From NCBI GenBank assembly GCA_020161795.1, contig JAIUOR010000008.1, positions 1 through 35,315 on the forward strand: a DNA stretch of 35,315 nucleotides. Direction: 5' to 3'. Shown piece after piece: positions 19,708-27,651 of this stretch; position 1 is the stretch's first letter; every line of letters begins with the position of its first letter. The notes beneath the pieces were generated by a model. The model did no database searches. It was given only the letters and a program-made list of their open reading frames with translations, and was not told the DNA's origin. The position numbers and the translations under genes were made by a program. The stretch is from Actinomycetota bacterium. GTDB lineage: Bacteria; Actinomycetota; Actinomycetes; Propionibacteriales; Propionibacteriaceae.

Positions 19708-21279
19708 TCAGTCGGGGTCGGCCTCGGTGAGCCGCAGGACGGCGCGGAACGCCCCGATCAGCGCCTCGCCCAGGGCTGCGCCGGGGGCCGGGGAGGTGCG
19801 GCCCATCATCGAGGCAGCCGTCCCTCCACAGGCGTAGAGGCCGGGGATCGGGTCGCCGTCCGGGCGCAGCACCCGGGCATCGGCGTCCACGAGCAGGCCG
19901 CCCTTGGTGCCGCGATCGCCGGGGTAGACCGGAACCGCCCAGAACGGCGGCTTGTCCACCTTGCCCAGGGACGGATTGCGCCGCCGCCCGCCGCTGGCCG
20001 TGGCGAGCCGCTCGCCACGCTCGAAGTCCTGGTCGCGCCCCTTCCGGGCGAACCCGTTGAAGCGGACGTCCGTGCCGAGCAGCCCGGCCCGGTCGATGCC
20101 GAGGGCCTGGGCGAGTTCGGGCAGGCCGCTGGCCTTGACCAGGTCGCCGGAGTCGATCGCGGAGCGCGGGTAGGAACCCGCCTCCCACGGCCCGAGTGGG
20201 TACGCCCGCCGGTACCGGTTGTCGACGATCAGGTAGGACGGGATGGCCCGGACGCCATGGCTGCGCTCGTACAGCAGCCGGCCGGCCTCGTCGGCGGGGG
20301 CCGACTCGTCGAAGAACCGGCTGCCGGTCTGGTCGACGATCATGCTGTGCGGGTGCGCCCGCTCTGCGTCCACCGGGTGGGCGACGCCGTCGGCGAGCAG
20401 GACCGGCGTCCACCAGGCCTCGTCCATCGCGGCGGTGGCCGCGCCGTGGGCGGCGCCGAGGGAGATCATCGCGCCGTCGCCGGGCAGCGGGGCGGCCGAC
20501 CAGGTCGCGTCCGTCGGCAGGGGCAGGTACTCCTCGCGCAACTCCTGGTTGCCTTCGAATCCGCCGGTGGCGAGCAGGACGCCGGCCCGGGCCAGGACGG
20601 TGATGCCGGCCTCGGTCTCGGTGCCGTGAACCTGCCGGCGGACCACCACGCCGCCGATGCCGTCGCCGTCGGGCACCAGGTCGGTGACCTGGGCGTCGAG
20701 CCACAACTCGACACCGTTGCCGACCGCGCGATGCAGCAGCGCGGCGACCAGGGCGCCGCCGTCCCGGCTGGCATGGTTGCGGCGGGCCCGCCAGCCGCGT
20801 GACTCCACCGGCGTCGTCGAGCGCAGGGCGGTCGCCCACTCGCCCAGGGAGCGGCGGTCGAAGGGCTGGCTGTACAGCACGCGCCCCGACGGCTTCGCGC
20901 CCGGCGCCTGGCGGTAGACGTCGGCGGCGCTGGAGTCCACGGTCAGGGCGAGCTTGGACGAGGTCAGCCAATGGGCCAGCATCGGGGCGGTCTCGACGTA
21001 GGCCGCGCGGCGCTCGGCCGACGAGGCCTCGGTCGGCTCGCCCAGGATCGCATCCAGGTACTCGGCGGCCTCGACGGTGGAGTCACCCACTCCGGACTTC
21101 TCCATCAGATGGTTGGCCGGCAGCCAGACCCGACCGCCGTCCACGGCTGTCGAGCCGCCCACCAGCGGGCTCGCCTCGACCACCAGCACATCGTGGCCGA
21201 GCCGGCGGGCGGCGACCGCCGCCAGCAGTCCGGCGGCTCCGCCGCCGACCACCACGAGATCCGTGCGCAGGGTTTCCAT
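19708..21279 (-). CDS. FAD-binding dehydrogenase, 3-ketosteroid-delta-1-dehydrogenase-like
   Basis: A 523-aa flavoprotein of the FAD_binding_2/fumarate reductase superfamily. The N-terminal dinucleotide-binding motif is DLVVVGGGAAGLLAAVAARR, with VVEASPLVGGSTAVDGGRVW after it. Mid-protein it has GVLLATGGFEGNQELREEYL. The C-terminal segment GDRGTKGGLLVDADARVL, then IPGLYACGGTAASMMGRTSP and APGAALGEALIGAF, resembles KstD enzymes closely. KstD oxidises ring A of steroids; no other steroid-degradation gene is in the window, so the substrate is open and could be another enone. No signal peptide. Its ATG overlaps the pepA stop (TGATG), so it is translated with pepA. Confidence 0.85.
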   Translation of the reverse strand: METLRTDLVVVGGGAAGLLAAVAARRLGHDVLVVEASPLVGGSTAVDGGRVWLPANHLMEKSGVGDSTVEAAEYLDAILGEPTEASSAERRAAYVETAPMLAHWLTSSKLALTVDSSAADVYRQAPGAKPSGRVLYSQPFDRRSLGEWATALRSTTPVESRGWRARRNHASRDGGALVAALLHRAVGNGVELWLDAQVTDLVPDGDGIGGVVVRRQVHGTETEAGITVLARAGVLLATGGFEGNQELREEYLPLPTDATWSAAPLPGDGAMISLGAAHGAATAAMDEAWWTPVLLADGVAHPVDAERAHPHSMIVDQTGSRFFDESAPADEAGRLLYERSHGVRAIPSYLIVDNRYRRAYPLGPWEAGSYPRSAIDSGDLVKASGLPELAQALGIDRAGLLGTDVRFNGFARKGRDQDFERGERLATASGGRRRNPSLGKVDKPPFWAVPVYPGDRGTKGGLLVDADARVLRPDGDPIPGLYACGGTAASMMGRTSPAPGAALGEALIGAFRAVLRLTEADPD

Positions 21280-22769
21280 CAGCCGGCAATCGCGTGGGCG
21301 AGCGCCACCAGCGTCCGCACGGACATGCCGGTGCCGCCGGACGGGACGTAGTGGTACGGCTCGTGCGGGTTGAAGGCCGGCCCGGCGATGTCGAGGTGGG
21401 CCCAGGAGATCGACTCCGGCACGAACTCAGAAAGGAAGGCCGCCGCCGTCAGGGCGCCGCCCCAGCGGTCCGCCGTCGACCGGAGGTCGGCGACCTTGGA
21501 ATCCAGCTTGCCGCGCGCCTCCTCCGGCACGGGCAGCTGCCAGAACAGCTCGCCGGCGGCTTCGGCGGCGTCCAGGACGAGGTCGGCGGTCTCGTCGTCG
21601 CGGGCCATCAGGCCGGCCACCCGTTCGCCCAGCGCCACCACGCAGGCGCCGGTGAGGGTGGCGACATCGATCACCAGGTCGGGGCGGTCCTCGGTGGCCT
21701 TGACCAGGGCGTCGGCCAGGACCAGCCGGCCTTCGGCATCGGAGTTCCCGTTCTCCACGCTGGTGCCGCCGTAGAGGGTCAGCACGTCCGACGGACGGTA
21801 GGCGGTGCCCGAGGGCATGTTCTCGGCCAGCGCGGCGAAGGCTGTCACCTTCAGCTTCACGCCGGCCTCCGCGATGGCGGTCACCGCCGCGATCACCGAG
21901 GCCGCGCCGGACATGTCGCTCTTCATGGTGTACATGCCGTCGGCGGGCTTGAGGTTGAGCCCGCCGGTGTCGAAGGTGATGCCCTTGCCGACCAGCGCGA
22001 GGTGGAACTTCGCCCCGCGCGGCGCGTAGCCGACCCTCACCAGGCGGGGCTTGCGGGAGGACCCGCCGCCGACTGCCAGCAGGCCGCCGAAGCCCTCCTT
22101 CTCCAGAGCCTTCTCGTCCCAGACGTCGACGCTCAACTTGGCCGCCTTGGCGGCCTTGACGATCTCGTCCGCGAACGACTCGGGGTACAGGTCGTTGGCC
22201 GGGGTGTTGACCCAGGTGCGGGCCCGGCTGACCGCGGTGGCGGTGGCCACGCCGAGGTCGAGGGCGTGACGGGCCTCCGGCTTGCGGGCATGGGTGGTCA
22301 CCACCTGGATGCTCGCCACACCCGGCTTGCCGGTGGTCTCCCGGTAGCGGTAGCTGCCCAGCAGGGCACCTTCGACAGCGCCCTTGATCACCTGCGGTTC
22401 GATCGCGTCCAGGCTGAGCGCGAGGGTGAGCGGCCGTTCGGCCTTGAGTGCCGAAGCGGCACGCAGCGCGGCACCCGCTGCCCGCCGCACCTGCTCGGGC
22501 GACACGTCGATGTCGCCCAGGCCGACCACGATCAGGCGTTGCCCCGCCAGGCCGGGCAGCAGCACCGTGTCGGCATTCTTGGCCGAGCCGCCCAGGTCGC
22601 GGACGACATCGGCCGGCGGCCGGCCGAAGGCCTTGGCCAGGGCGGTGGCGGACTCGTCCGGCAGGCCGACCAGCACCTCGGTGCCGGCGGTCTGCGCCAG
22701 GCCGACGACGAGGACGTCGACATCCTTGGCAGGAGCGCTGGTGAGGCTGACGACGGGCAGGCTGGGCAC
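21279..22769 (-). CDS. pepA: Leucyl aminopeptidase (M17 family)
   Basis: A 496-aa cytosolic metallo-aminopeptidase that trims N-terminal residues from peptides. The C-terminal catalytic domain holds the two-metal site: VGKGITFDTGGLNLKPADGM, MKSDMSGAASVIA and the signature SVENGNSDAEGRLVLADAL (NTDAEGRL in most members, Ser for Thr here, conservative). The N-terminal ~170 residues are the regulatory/hexamer domain. Start GTG at 22769 with GAGAGG 8 bases upstream. A possible -10 (TAGCCT, 22812-22807) lies farther upstream, divergent from the alcohol dehydrogenase gene. Confidence 0.95.
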   Translation of the reverse strand: MPSLPVVSLTSAPAKDVDVLVVGLAQTAGTEVLVGLPDESATALAKAFGRPPADVVRDLGGSAKNADTVLLPGLAGQRLIVVGLGDIDVSPEQVRRAAGAALRAASALKAERPLTLALSLDAIEPQVIKGAVEGALLGSYRYRETTGKPGVASIQVVTTHARKPEARHALDLGVATATAVSRARTWVNTPANDLYPESFADEIVKAAKAAKLSVDVWDEKALEKEGFGGLLAVGGGSSRKPRLVRVGYAPRGAKFHLALVGKGITFDTGGLNLKPADGMYTMKSDMSGAASVIAAVTAIAEAGVKLKVTAFAALAENMPSGTAYRPSDVLTLYGGTSVENGNSDAEGRLVLADALVKATEDRPDLVIDVATLTGACVVALGERVAGLMARDDETADLVLDAAEAAGELFWQLPVPEEARGKLDSKVADLRSTADRWGGALTAAAFLSEFVPESISWAHLDIAGPAFNPHEPYHYVPSGGTGMSVRTLVALAHAIAG

Positions 22770-22937
22770 AGGGGGATCCTCTCTTGACCATGGTCACGCG
22801 ATTCCTAGGCTAGTGCCCCGGCGCGCGCTTCGCTCCTCCGGCCCCGATGCGGATTTGTGGAGCACGTGGACTCCCCACCGGGCGGCCCGATACGGATCCA
22901 GGATCCAGTGAGCGGCGACGGAACCGGGTCGACAGGG

Positions 22938-22943
22938 CAGGAT
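22938..22943 (+). promoter_or_regulatory. Candidate -10 box of a leaderless gene at 22950
   Basis: CAGGAT followed after 6 bases by GTG 22950. It matches the other leaderless sites of the window in spacing but has C instead of T at the first position. Confidence 0.4.
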
Positions 22944-22949
22944 GGACCC

Positions 22950-24089
22950 GTGACCAGCTTCACCTTCGCCACCGCCGGCCGGATCGTCTTCGGCGCCGGC
23001 TCGGTCGCCCAGCTGCCGCAACTCGTCGCCGAACTGGGGGAGCGGCCGTTCGTCGTCACCGGAGGCAGCCCGCAGCGCCATGCGGCGGTGATCGGCTCGC
23101 TGCCCGATGCCGCGACCTTCCCGATCCCCAGCGAGCCGACCATGGAGTTGGTGCGCGAGGCCGCCGAGGCGGCCCGCCGGGCCGATGCCGGCGTCGTCGT
23201 GGGGCTGGGCGGCGGCGCGGCGCTGGACGCCGCCAAGGTGGTGGGCGCCCTGGTCGCCAACGGCGGCGATCCGCTCGACTACGCCGAGGTGATCGGACGC
23301 GGGTTGCCGCTCACCGAGCGATCGCTACCGGTGATCGCCGTCCCCACCACCTCGGGCACCGGCTCCGAGGTGACCGCGAACGGCGTCGTGACCTCCACCG
23401 AGCACCGGGTGAAGGTGAGCCTGCGGTCGGCGTCCATGCTGCCCGCGGTGGCGCTGGTCGACCCCGAGCTCACCCTCGCCTGCCCGCCGGCGGTCACCGC
23501 GCACGCCGGTCTGGACGCGCTGGTGCAGTGCATCGAGCCGTACGTCTCGCCGTTCGCCACGCCGCTGACCGACGGCTTCTGCCGGGAGGGGATCCTCCGG
23601 GCAGGACGCGGGCTGCGACGGGTCTATGCCGACGGATCGGACCTCGCTGCGCGCACCGACATGAGCCTGTGTTCCCTGCTCTCCGGACTGGCCCTGGCCA
23701 ACGGGAAGCTCGGCGCCGCCCACGGCCTGGCGGCTCCCCTGGGCGGGCTGCTGGGAGCGCCGCACGGCGCCATCACCGCGGCCGTCATGGTGGCGGTCTC
23801 ACGGGCCAACATCGAGGCGCTCAACGCCCAGGATCCGGCCCACCCCTCGCTGGCGCGCTATGCCGAGGTGGGCGCCTTGCTGACGGGAGAACGCTCCGCC
23901 GAGGCGTTCCTGGCCTGGTTCGCCGAGACGGCCCGGCTGCTGGGCGTCCGGGGGCTGGCCCCGCTCGGCCTGACCGACGCCGACATCCCGGCGATCGCCG
24001 AAGCGGCCAGCCGGGCATCGAGCACCAAGGGGAATCCGGTTAGGCTGCCGATCGCGGTGTTCGAGCAGATCGTTCGCGCCGCCCTGTGA
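22950..24089 (+). CDS. Iron-containing alcohol dehydrogenase family protein with a Gln at one metal ligand
   Basis: A 379-aa cytoplasmic oxidoreductase. The N-terminal NAD(P)-binding part has IVFGAGSVAQLPQL, VVGLGGGAALDAAKVVGAL and VPTTSGTGSEVTANGV, as in group III alcohol dehydrogenases. The metal site is partly changed: the usual D-x3-H (DALTHAIE) reads GLDALVQCIEPYV, with Gln for the first His, while the later ligands are present in LGAAHGLAAPLGG and GAPHGAI. A Gln-type subfamily exists as far as I recall, so this is probably not a broken enzyme. The substrate is unknown. The start GTG 22950 is preferred over a longer form from 22857 because family alignment begins at TSFTFATAGRIVFG and a -10-like box precedes it. 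16 bases separate it from gcvT. Confidence 0.85.
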   Translation: MTSFTFATAGRIVFGAGSVAQLPQLVAELGERPFVVTGGSPQRHAAVIGSLPDAATFPIPSEPTMELVREAAEAARRADAGVVVGLGGGAALDAAKVVGALVANGGDPLDYAEVIGRGLPLTERSLPVIAVPTTSGTGSEVTANGVVTSTEHRVKVSLRSASMLPAVALVDPELTLACPPAVTAHAGLDALVQCIEPYVSPFATPLTDGFCREGILRAGRGLRRVYADGSDLAARTDMSLCSLLSGLALANGKLGAAHGLAAPLGGLLGAPHGAITAAVMVAVSRANIEALNAQDPAHPSLARYAEVGALLTGERSAEAFLAWFAETARLLGVRGLAPLGLTDADIPAIAEAASRASSTKGNPVRLPIAVFEQIVRAAL

Positions 24090-24105
24090 CATTCCAGGAG
24101 GTCGC

Positions 24106-25203
24106 ATGAGCCAGGTCAGGCGCTCGCCGCTGCACGACCGTCACGTCGCACTGGGCGCGAGGTTCTCCGAGTTCGGCGGCTGGGAGATGCCGTTGCAGTA
24201 CTCCGGGGTGGTCGCCGAGCACAACCGGGTACGCGGGTCGGTCGGCGTCTTCGACGTGAGCCACCTCGGGAAGCTCTGGGTGCGGGGGCCCGGCGCGGTC
24301 GACTTCCTGAACCGCTGCCTCAGCAACGATCTGGGGCGTATCCACGCCGGGCAGGCGCAGTACACCCTGGTCTGCAATGTCGATGGTGGCGTGGTCGACG
24401 ATCTGATCGCCTACCGGCTCGGTGACGACGAGGTGCTGCTGATCCCCAACGCGGCCAACGCCGCCACCGTGCACGAGCTGCTGGCGAGATCCGCGCCCTC
24501 CGGCATCGAGCTCCGCGACGCGCACACCGCATACGCCGTGGTCGCCGTCCAGGGACCGATGTCGGACGAGACCCTGGCAGCGCTCGGCCTGCCGGTCGGG
24601 CAGGACTACATGGCCTTCGCACCCGGCGCCTGGGGCGGCACCGCGCTGACCGTGTGCCGCACCGGCTACACCGGGGAGCGCGGCTACGAACTGGTCGTGC
24701 CGGCGGAGGCGTCCGGCGCGCTCTGGGACGCTGTGCTGGCGGCCGGCGCCGAGTACGACATCCTGCCGGCCGGGCTGGGGGCCCGCGACACCCTGCGCAC
24801 CGAGATGGGCTACCCGCTGCACGGCCAGGACCTCTCGCCGTCCATCACCGCGCTGGAATCCGGCGTCGGCTGGGCGGTCGGCTGGGGCAAGCCGGAGTTC
24901 TGGGGCGCGGACGCCCTGAAGGTCGAGAAGTCCGTGGGAGCGGCGCGGGTGCTGCGCGGCCTGAAGGCCACCGGACGCGGCATCCCGCGCGTCCGGATGG
25001 AGGTCGTCGACCAGGCCGGCGGCCGGCTCGGTGAGATCACGTCGGGCACCTTCTCACCCACCCTGGGCGCCGGGATCGGGCTTGCCCTGATCGACAGTTC
25101 GGTGCCCCTGGGCGCTCGGGTCGGAGTGCTGGTGCGCGGTCGCACCGAGGAGTTCGAGGTGGTCAGGCCGCCGTTCGTCACGCCTTCGGTGAGGCAGGCA
25201 TGA
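24106..25203 (+). CDS. gcvT: Aminomethyltransferase (T-protein of glycine cleavage)
   Basis: A 365-aa enzyme that transfers the aminomethyl carbon from GcvH-bound lipoate to tetrahydrofolate, giving 5,10-methylene-THF and ammonia. It shows SPLHDRHVALGARFSEFGGWEMPLQY, GVFDVSHLGKLWVRG, NVDGGVVDDLIAYRL (with the catalytic Asp region), IPNAANAATVHE, CRTGYTGERGYELVVP and LGARDTLRTEMGYPLHGQDL, all in family order. It is GcvT rather than the related YgfZ. A perfect AGGAGGT lies 5 bases before the ATG. No gcvH or gcvP is present here; they must be elsewhere. Nearby lipA/lipB provide the cofactor of its partner GcvH. Confidence 0.95.
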   Translation: MSQVRRSPLHDRHVALGARFSEFGGWEMPLQYSGVVAEHNRVRGSVGVFDVSHLGKLWVRGPGAVDFLNRCLSNDLGRIHAGQAQYTLVCNVDGGVVDDLIAYRLGDDEVLLIPNAANAATVHELLARSAPSGIELRDAHTAYAVVAVQGPMSDETLAALGLPVGQDYMAFAPGAWGGTALTVCRTGYTGERGYELVVPAEASGALWDAVLAAGAEYDILPAGLGARDTLRTEMGYPLHGQDLSPSITALESGVGWAVGWGKPEFWGADALKVEKSVGAARVLRGLKATGRGIPRVRMEVVDQAGGRLGEITSGTFSPTLGAGIGLALIDSSVPLGARVGVLVRGRTEEFEVVRPPFVTPSVRQA

Positions 25204-25264
25204 GCACCCTACGAGGTTCTTCTCCTCCGCTGTGCTCCCCCGAACAACTCCGCGAGGACCAGGC

Positions 25265-25546
25265 ATGAGTCGGCGCCGCTGGGCGCACCTGCTGCTGGCG
25301 GCGGTGGGGCTGGTCGCCATCGGGTGGGCGGTGATCTGGGGTGCGAATCCGACGGTGACCTGCCGCGACGAGGTGATGCTGCCGGGCGACGTCTGCACCC
25401 ACGCCGGGGACGAGAAGACCCAGACCTATCAGGAGCGGCTGGAGGCCGCGCAGGCCGCCCGTCCGGTGATGGGGACGGTGGGCGTCCTGCTGATCGGGTT
25501 CGCGACCTACCTGTGGGTGGGCGAATCGGCCCGAGAGGAGAAGTGA
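25265..25546 (+). CDS. Small membrane protein of unknown function
   Basis: A 93-aa protein with two membrane helices (residues ~7-26 and ~69-86). They flank a ~40-residue loop, CRDEVMLPGDVCTHAGDEKT, whose two cysteines could form a disulfide outside the cell. The C-x5-PGDxC pattern recalls small actinobacterial transmembrane proteins, but I cannot assign a role. The ATG at 25265 is preceded by GAGGACCAGG; an upstream in-frame start at 25232 would add residues with no similarity to a signal. It lies 61 bases after gcvT. Confidence 0.65.
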   Translation: MSRRRWAHLLLAAVGLVAIGWAVIWGANPTVTCRDEVMLPGDVCTHAGDEKTQTYQERLEAAQAARPVMGTVGVLLIGFATYLWVGESAREEK

Positions 25547-25625
25547 CGTCGGGCCGGGAGCGCCTCTCGGCGCGTGGCCGCTCGTGGCGGCGAATGTTGG
25601 AGCCCGGGGCTACCGCGGCCCGACG
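25547..25625. repeat. 10-bp perfect inverted repeat enclosing inner hairpins (convergent-gene junction)
   Basis: CGTCGGGCCG (25547-25556) and CGGCCCGACG (25616-25625) are exact reverse complements. Between them lie GCGCC-TCTC-GGCGC (25560-25573), GCCGC-TCGTG-GCGGC (25577-25591) and the near-palindrome AGCCCGGGGCT (25601-25611). The whole can fold as a multi-branched, cloverleaf-like structure on either strand. It starts directly after the stop of the small membrane protein and ends 42 bases from the stop of the convergent gene. A two-way terminator is the simplest reading. Confidence 0.55.
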
Positions 25626-25666
25626 ACACCGAAGAGGATAGCCGCCCTGACGAACAACCGCGCAAG

Positions 25667-26269
25667 CTATTCCAGCCGGCCGGCTCGCCACAGCCCGGCG
25701 CAGGCGGTGAGGTCGTCCGCCAGGTCGCGCAGCCGTGCCGCCCGTCCGACCGCATCCGCTCCGGAGGTGACATCGGCCCGTCCGGAGGAGGTGACGGCGC
25801 AGAAGGCTGCCGCCCGCTCCAGCGCTACCGCGAAGTCCCCGGTGAAGGCTCCCCGCAGGATCTGGTCCGCCGCCCGGCGCACCTCGTCCGGGCCGGGGGG
25901 ATCGATCCCGGCGACAGCGTGATTGGGCTCGGTGAACCGGACGCCGGCCGCGTACTCGCGGGCCACCGCCTCCGGGTGGGCGGTCATCCACTCCCGCAGC
26001 AGGTACAGCCGCCACAACGCACCGGGCAGCGTGCGGGCCGGCCGCTGCGCCCACAGGTCGGCCAGGGTGGGCAGCCCGATCTCGTCCACCAGGGTGATCA
26101 GCCGCTCGATGGTCTCCGGGTCGGCCGCGGCCCGGCCGCGCCGCACCAGCACGGCCGCCGTCTCGTGTGCGGCGTGCAACGCGGCGATCGGGTCGCTGCG
26201 GTCGCCGATCGCCTCCAGGGCAGCCGGCTCCAGATAGCTCGGACGACGCGGTCGGCGGGGTTCGGTCAC
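25667..26269 (-). CDS. Conserved actinobacterial protein of unknown function
   Basis: A 200-aa, mostly helical, soluble protein. Marked segments are SDPIAALHAAHETAAVLVRR, LPTLADLWAQ, LPGALWRLYLLREWM and ILRGAFTGDFAVALERAAAF. I recall the LPGxLWxLYLLR and FAVALERAAAF pattern from unnamed actinobacterial proteins. The central part looks like a repeated helical scaffold and no catalytic motif is visible. The GTG at 26269 is chosen over an upstream ATG because TACCCT lies 6 bases before it (leaderless layout). Confidence 0.7.
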   Translation of the reverse strand: MTEPRRPRRPSYLEPAALEAIGDRSDPIAALHAAHETAAVLVRRGRAAADPETIERLITLVDEIGLPTLADLWAQRPARTLPGALWRLYLLREWMTAHPEAVAREYAAGVRFTEPNHAVAGIDPPGPDEVRRAADQILRGAFTGDFAVALERAAAFCAVTSSGRADVTSGADAVGRAARLRDLADDLTACAGLWRAGRLE

Positions 26270-26275
26270 CTGGTC

Positions 26276-26281
26276 AGGGTA
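26276..26281 (-). promoter_or_regulatory. -10 box of a leaderless gene (start 26269)
   Basis: Minus-strand TACCCT, 6 bases (GACCAG), then GTG. Same layout as lipA and purL. Confidence 0.5.
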
Positions 26282-26314
26282 GCCGTCGGGCAACGACCCG
26301 CCGGCGGGCGTGGT

Positions 26315-26500
26315 TCAGGGCTCGAGGCTCATCGGGCCGTAGACCAGCCGGTCGGCCTCGTAGAGCGAGACCGCCGTGACACCGGCCTCCAGCAGGTCGG
26401 GGTACGCGCCGGTCAGCCACTCCTCGGCCCTCGCCTGGTCGGGCCAGGAACCGGCCAGCTCGGCCGGCGCGGGGCCGGGTTCAGCCACCCAGCGATACAT
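26315..26500 (-). CDS. Small conserved protein coupled to DUF3043 gene
   Basis: A 61-aa protein, MYRWVAEPGPAPAEL to LVYGPMSLEP. The middle (WPDQARAEEWLTGAYPDLLE, GVTAVSLYEADR) looks like one small alpha/beta unit. It is acidic and soluble. Its ATG overlaps the DUF3043 stop in a TGATG, so it is translated together with that membrane protein. I recall similar short proteins ending in VYGPMSL in other actinobacteria but no function. Confidence 0.7.
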   Translation of the reverse strand: MYRWVAEPGPAPAELAGSWPDQARAEEWLTGAYPDLLEAGVTAVSLYEADRLVYGPMSLEP

Positions 26501-27069
26501 CAGATCGGATCCCCGGGCTTCACCCGCGCGGCGGGCGTCCGCAGCCGGCGCAGGTTGATCGACCGGCTGATGCCGTAGGAGAGCAGGCCCTTCAGGGGCT
26601 CCCGGGGCAGCCGCTCGGCGTGCAGCTTCTTGTAGCCGCGCCACATCCGCACCAGGTCGAGCACGATCAGCAGCATCACGAACCAGGTGGCGTAGCTGAT
26701 CGTCGCCATGAGCACGGTGCCGAAGCTGGTGGCGAACAGCGAGATCATCAGCATGACCATCAGAACCGGCATCGAGAACGTCGAGATCCCGCGGCGGCTG
26801 TCGACCCAGTCGCGCATCAGCACCTTGCCCGGCTGGGATTCGTGGGCCCGGATCTGCTGCTCGCGCTGGTTGGTCCGGGCCGCGCGCTCCTTCGCTCGGG
26901 CCGCCTTCGGCGACAGCGTCGGGTTCAGCCGCTGCCGGCGTGCCTCCTCGGCCTCCTTGCGGGTGGGCGTGGGCACCTCCTTGCGAGCCGGGCGGGCCGG
27001 ATCGCTCGCCGCCGGCGAGTCGGGCTCGTCGGTAGCTTCGGAGTGCTGATTGGAGCGGAACAGTGCCAC
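26500..27069 (-). CDS. DUF3043 membrane protein
   Basis: A 189-aa protein. The first ~90 residues are charged and soluble: an acidic, Ser/Pro-rich stretch, then VPTPTRKEAEEARRQR and a Lys/Arg/Ala-rich probable coiled coil. KVLMRDWVDSRRGISTFSMP leads into two hydrophobic helices (residues ~110-150). The tail (GYKKLHAERLPREPLKGLL) is basic. The PTPxRKEAExAR and RDxVDxRR segments are what I know of DUF3043, a family without assigned function. The GTG at 27069 is preferred because AGAGGT lies 5 bases upstream and a -10 box (TACCAT) lies ~35 bases upstream, which would exclude a start farther up. Confidence 0.82.
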   Translation of the reverse strand: MALFRSNQHSEATDEPDSPAASDPARPARKEVPTPTRKEAEEARRQRLNPTLSPKAARAKERAARTNQREQQIRAHESQPGKVLMRDWVDSRRGISTFSMPVLMVMLMISLFATSFGTVLMATISYATWFVMLLIVLDLVRMWRGYKKLHAERLPREPLKGLLSYGISRSINLRRLRTPAARVKPGDPI

Positions 27070-27103
27070 TGGAAACCTCTGGTGGTGCGACGATGACACC
27101 CAC

Positions 27104-27133
27104 ATGGTAAGTCGTGGTGACCCTGCGGGTCAT
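27104..27133 (-). promoter_or_regulatory. Promoter of the DUF3043 operon
   Basis: Minus strand: ATGACC (-35, 27133-27128), 18-base spacer, TACCAT (-10, 27109-27104). Transcription from about 27097 would give a short leader containing the AGAGGT ribosome binding site of the GTG at 27069. Confidence 0.5.
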
Positions 27134-27156
27134 GTCGAGGAGGTGCGGAGCGAGCG

Positions 27157-27651
27157 ATGGCAGGAATGCTGGAGCGGCTGCGCCGCCTGCGCGACCAGAC
27201 GGTCGGCGCGGAATCGGAGCGGTGGCCGGACGCGCTCACCGTCGCCTACCAGCAGGGTTTGAGCTGGTTGCAGCAGATACGGCAGGAGGCAGAGGTCGTC
27301 GCCTCGCGGCGTCGCCGGCTGGCGGTGGGCTCCGGCGCGGTGCTCGATCCGGACGTCCGCGCGCAGGCGCAGCAGCGGGATGCCGCCCTGGCCACCGAGC
27401 ACCGGGATCTGCTGGCGGCGGCCGACGTGCTGCGTTCTGATCTGGAGCAATTGCGGATGCAGCGCGAGGCGATCCTCGCCCTGCCCGACCCGGAGTTGGC
27501 CGATCGGCGAGCAAAGGCGGTGCTGGCCCGCTGGCGGACCGAACCCGATCGCCTGGTCCAGCGACTGGGCATGACCGATGAACCTGGGGGATACGTCACC
27601 GACGACGAACTGCCCACCACCTATGAGCAACCCCCCGGATGGCGCGGATGA
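27157..27651 (+). CDS. Coiled-coil protein, PspA/IM30-like
   Basis: A 164-aa, highly charged, almost entirely helical protein without membrane segments. Heptad-like Leu/Ala spacing runs from ~residue 25 to 110 (QQGLSWLQQIRQEAEVVASR, LLAAADVLRSDLEQLRMQRE). The short amphipathic start MAGMLERLRRLRDQ and the xYQQxLxxLQQIRxxxxxVAxxRRRL pattern resemble PspA/IM30 membrane-stress proteins, though it is shorter and the match is loose. The end is acidic and Pro-rich (DELPTTYEQPPGWRG). Ribosome binding site GGAG six bases before the ATG. It overlaps the next gene by 4 bases (ATGA), so the two products may act together. Confidence 0.65.
   Translation: MAGMLERLRRLRDQTVGAESERWPDALTVAYQQGLSWLQQIRQEAEVVASRRRRLAVGSGAVLDPDVRAQAQQRDAALATEHRDLLAAADVLRSDLEQLRMQREAILALPDPELADRRAKAVLARWRTEPDRLVQRLGMTDEPGGYVTDDELPTTYEQPPGWRG

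Noticed and set aside
19708..21279. Steroid catabolic cluster
   Set aside because: Only a single KstD-like gene is present; no KshA/B, Hsa or Mce-type genes are nearby.
25547..25625. tRNA or tmRNA gene
   Set aside because: Although cloverleaf-like, it lacks a T-loop (TTCRANNC), a D-loop pattern and a 7-bp acceptor with a plausible anticodon arm.
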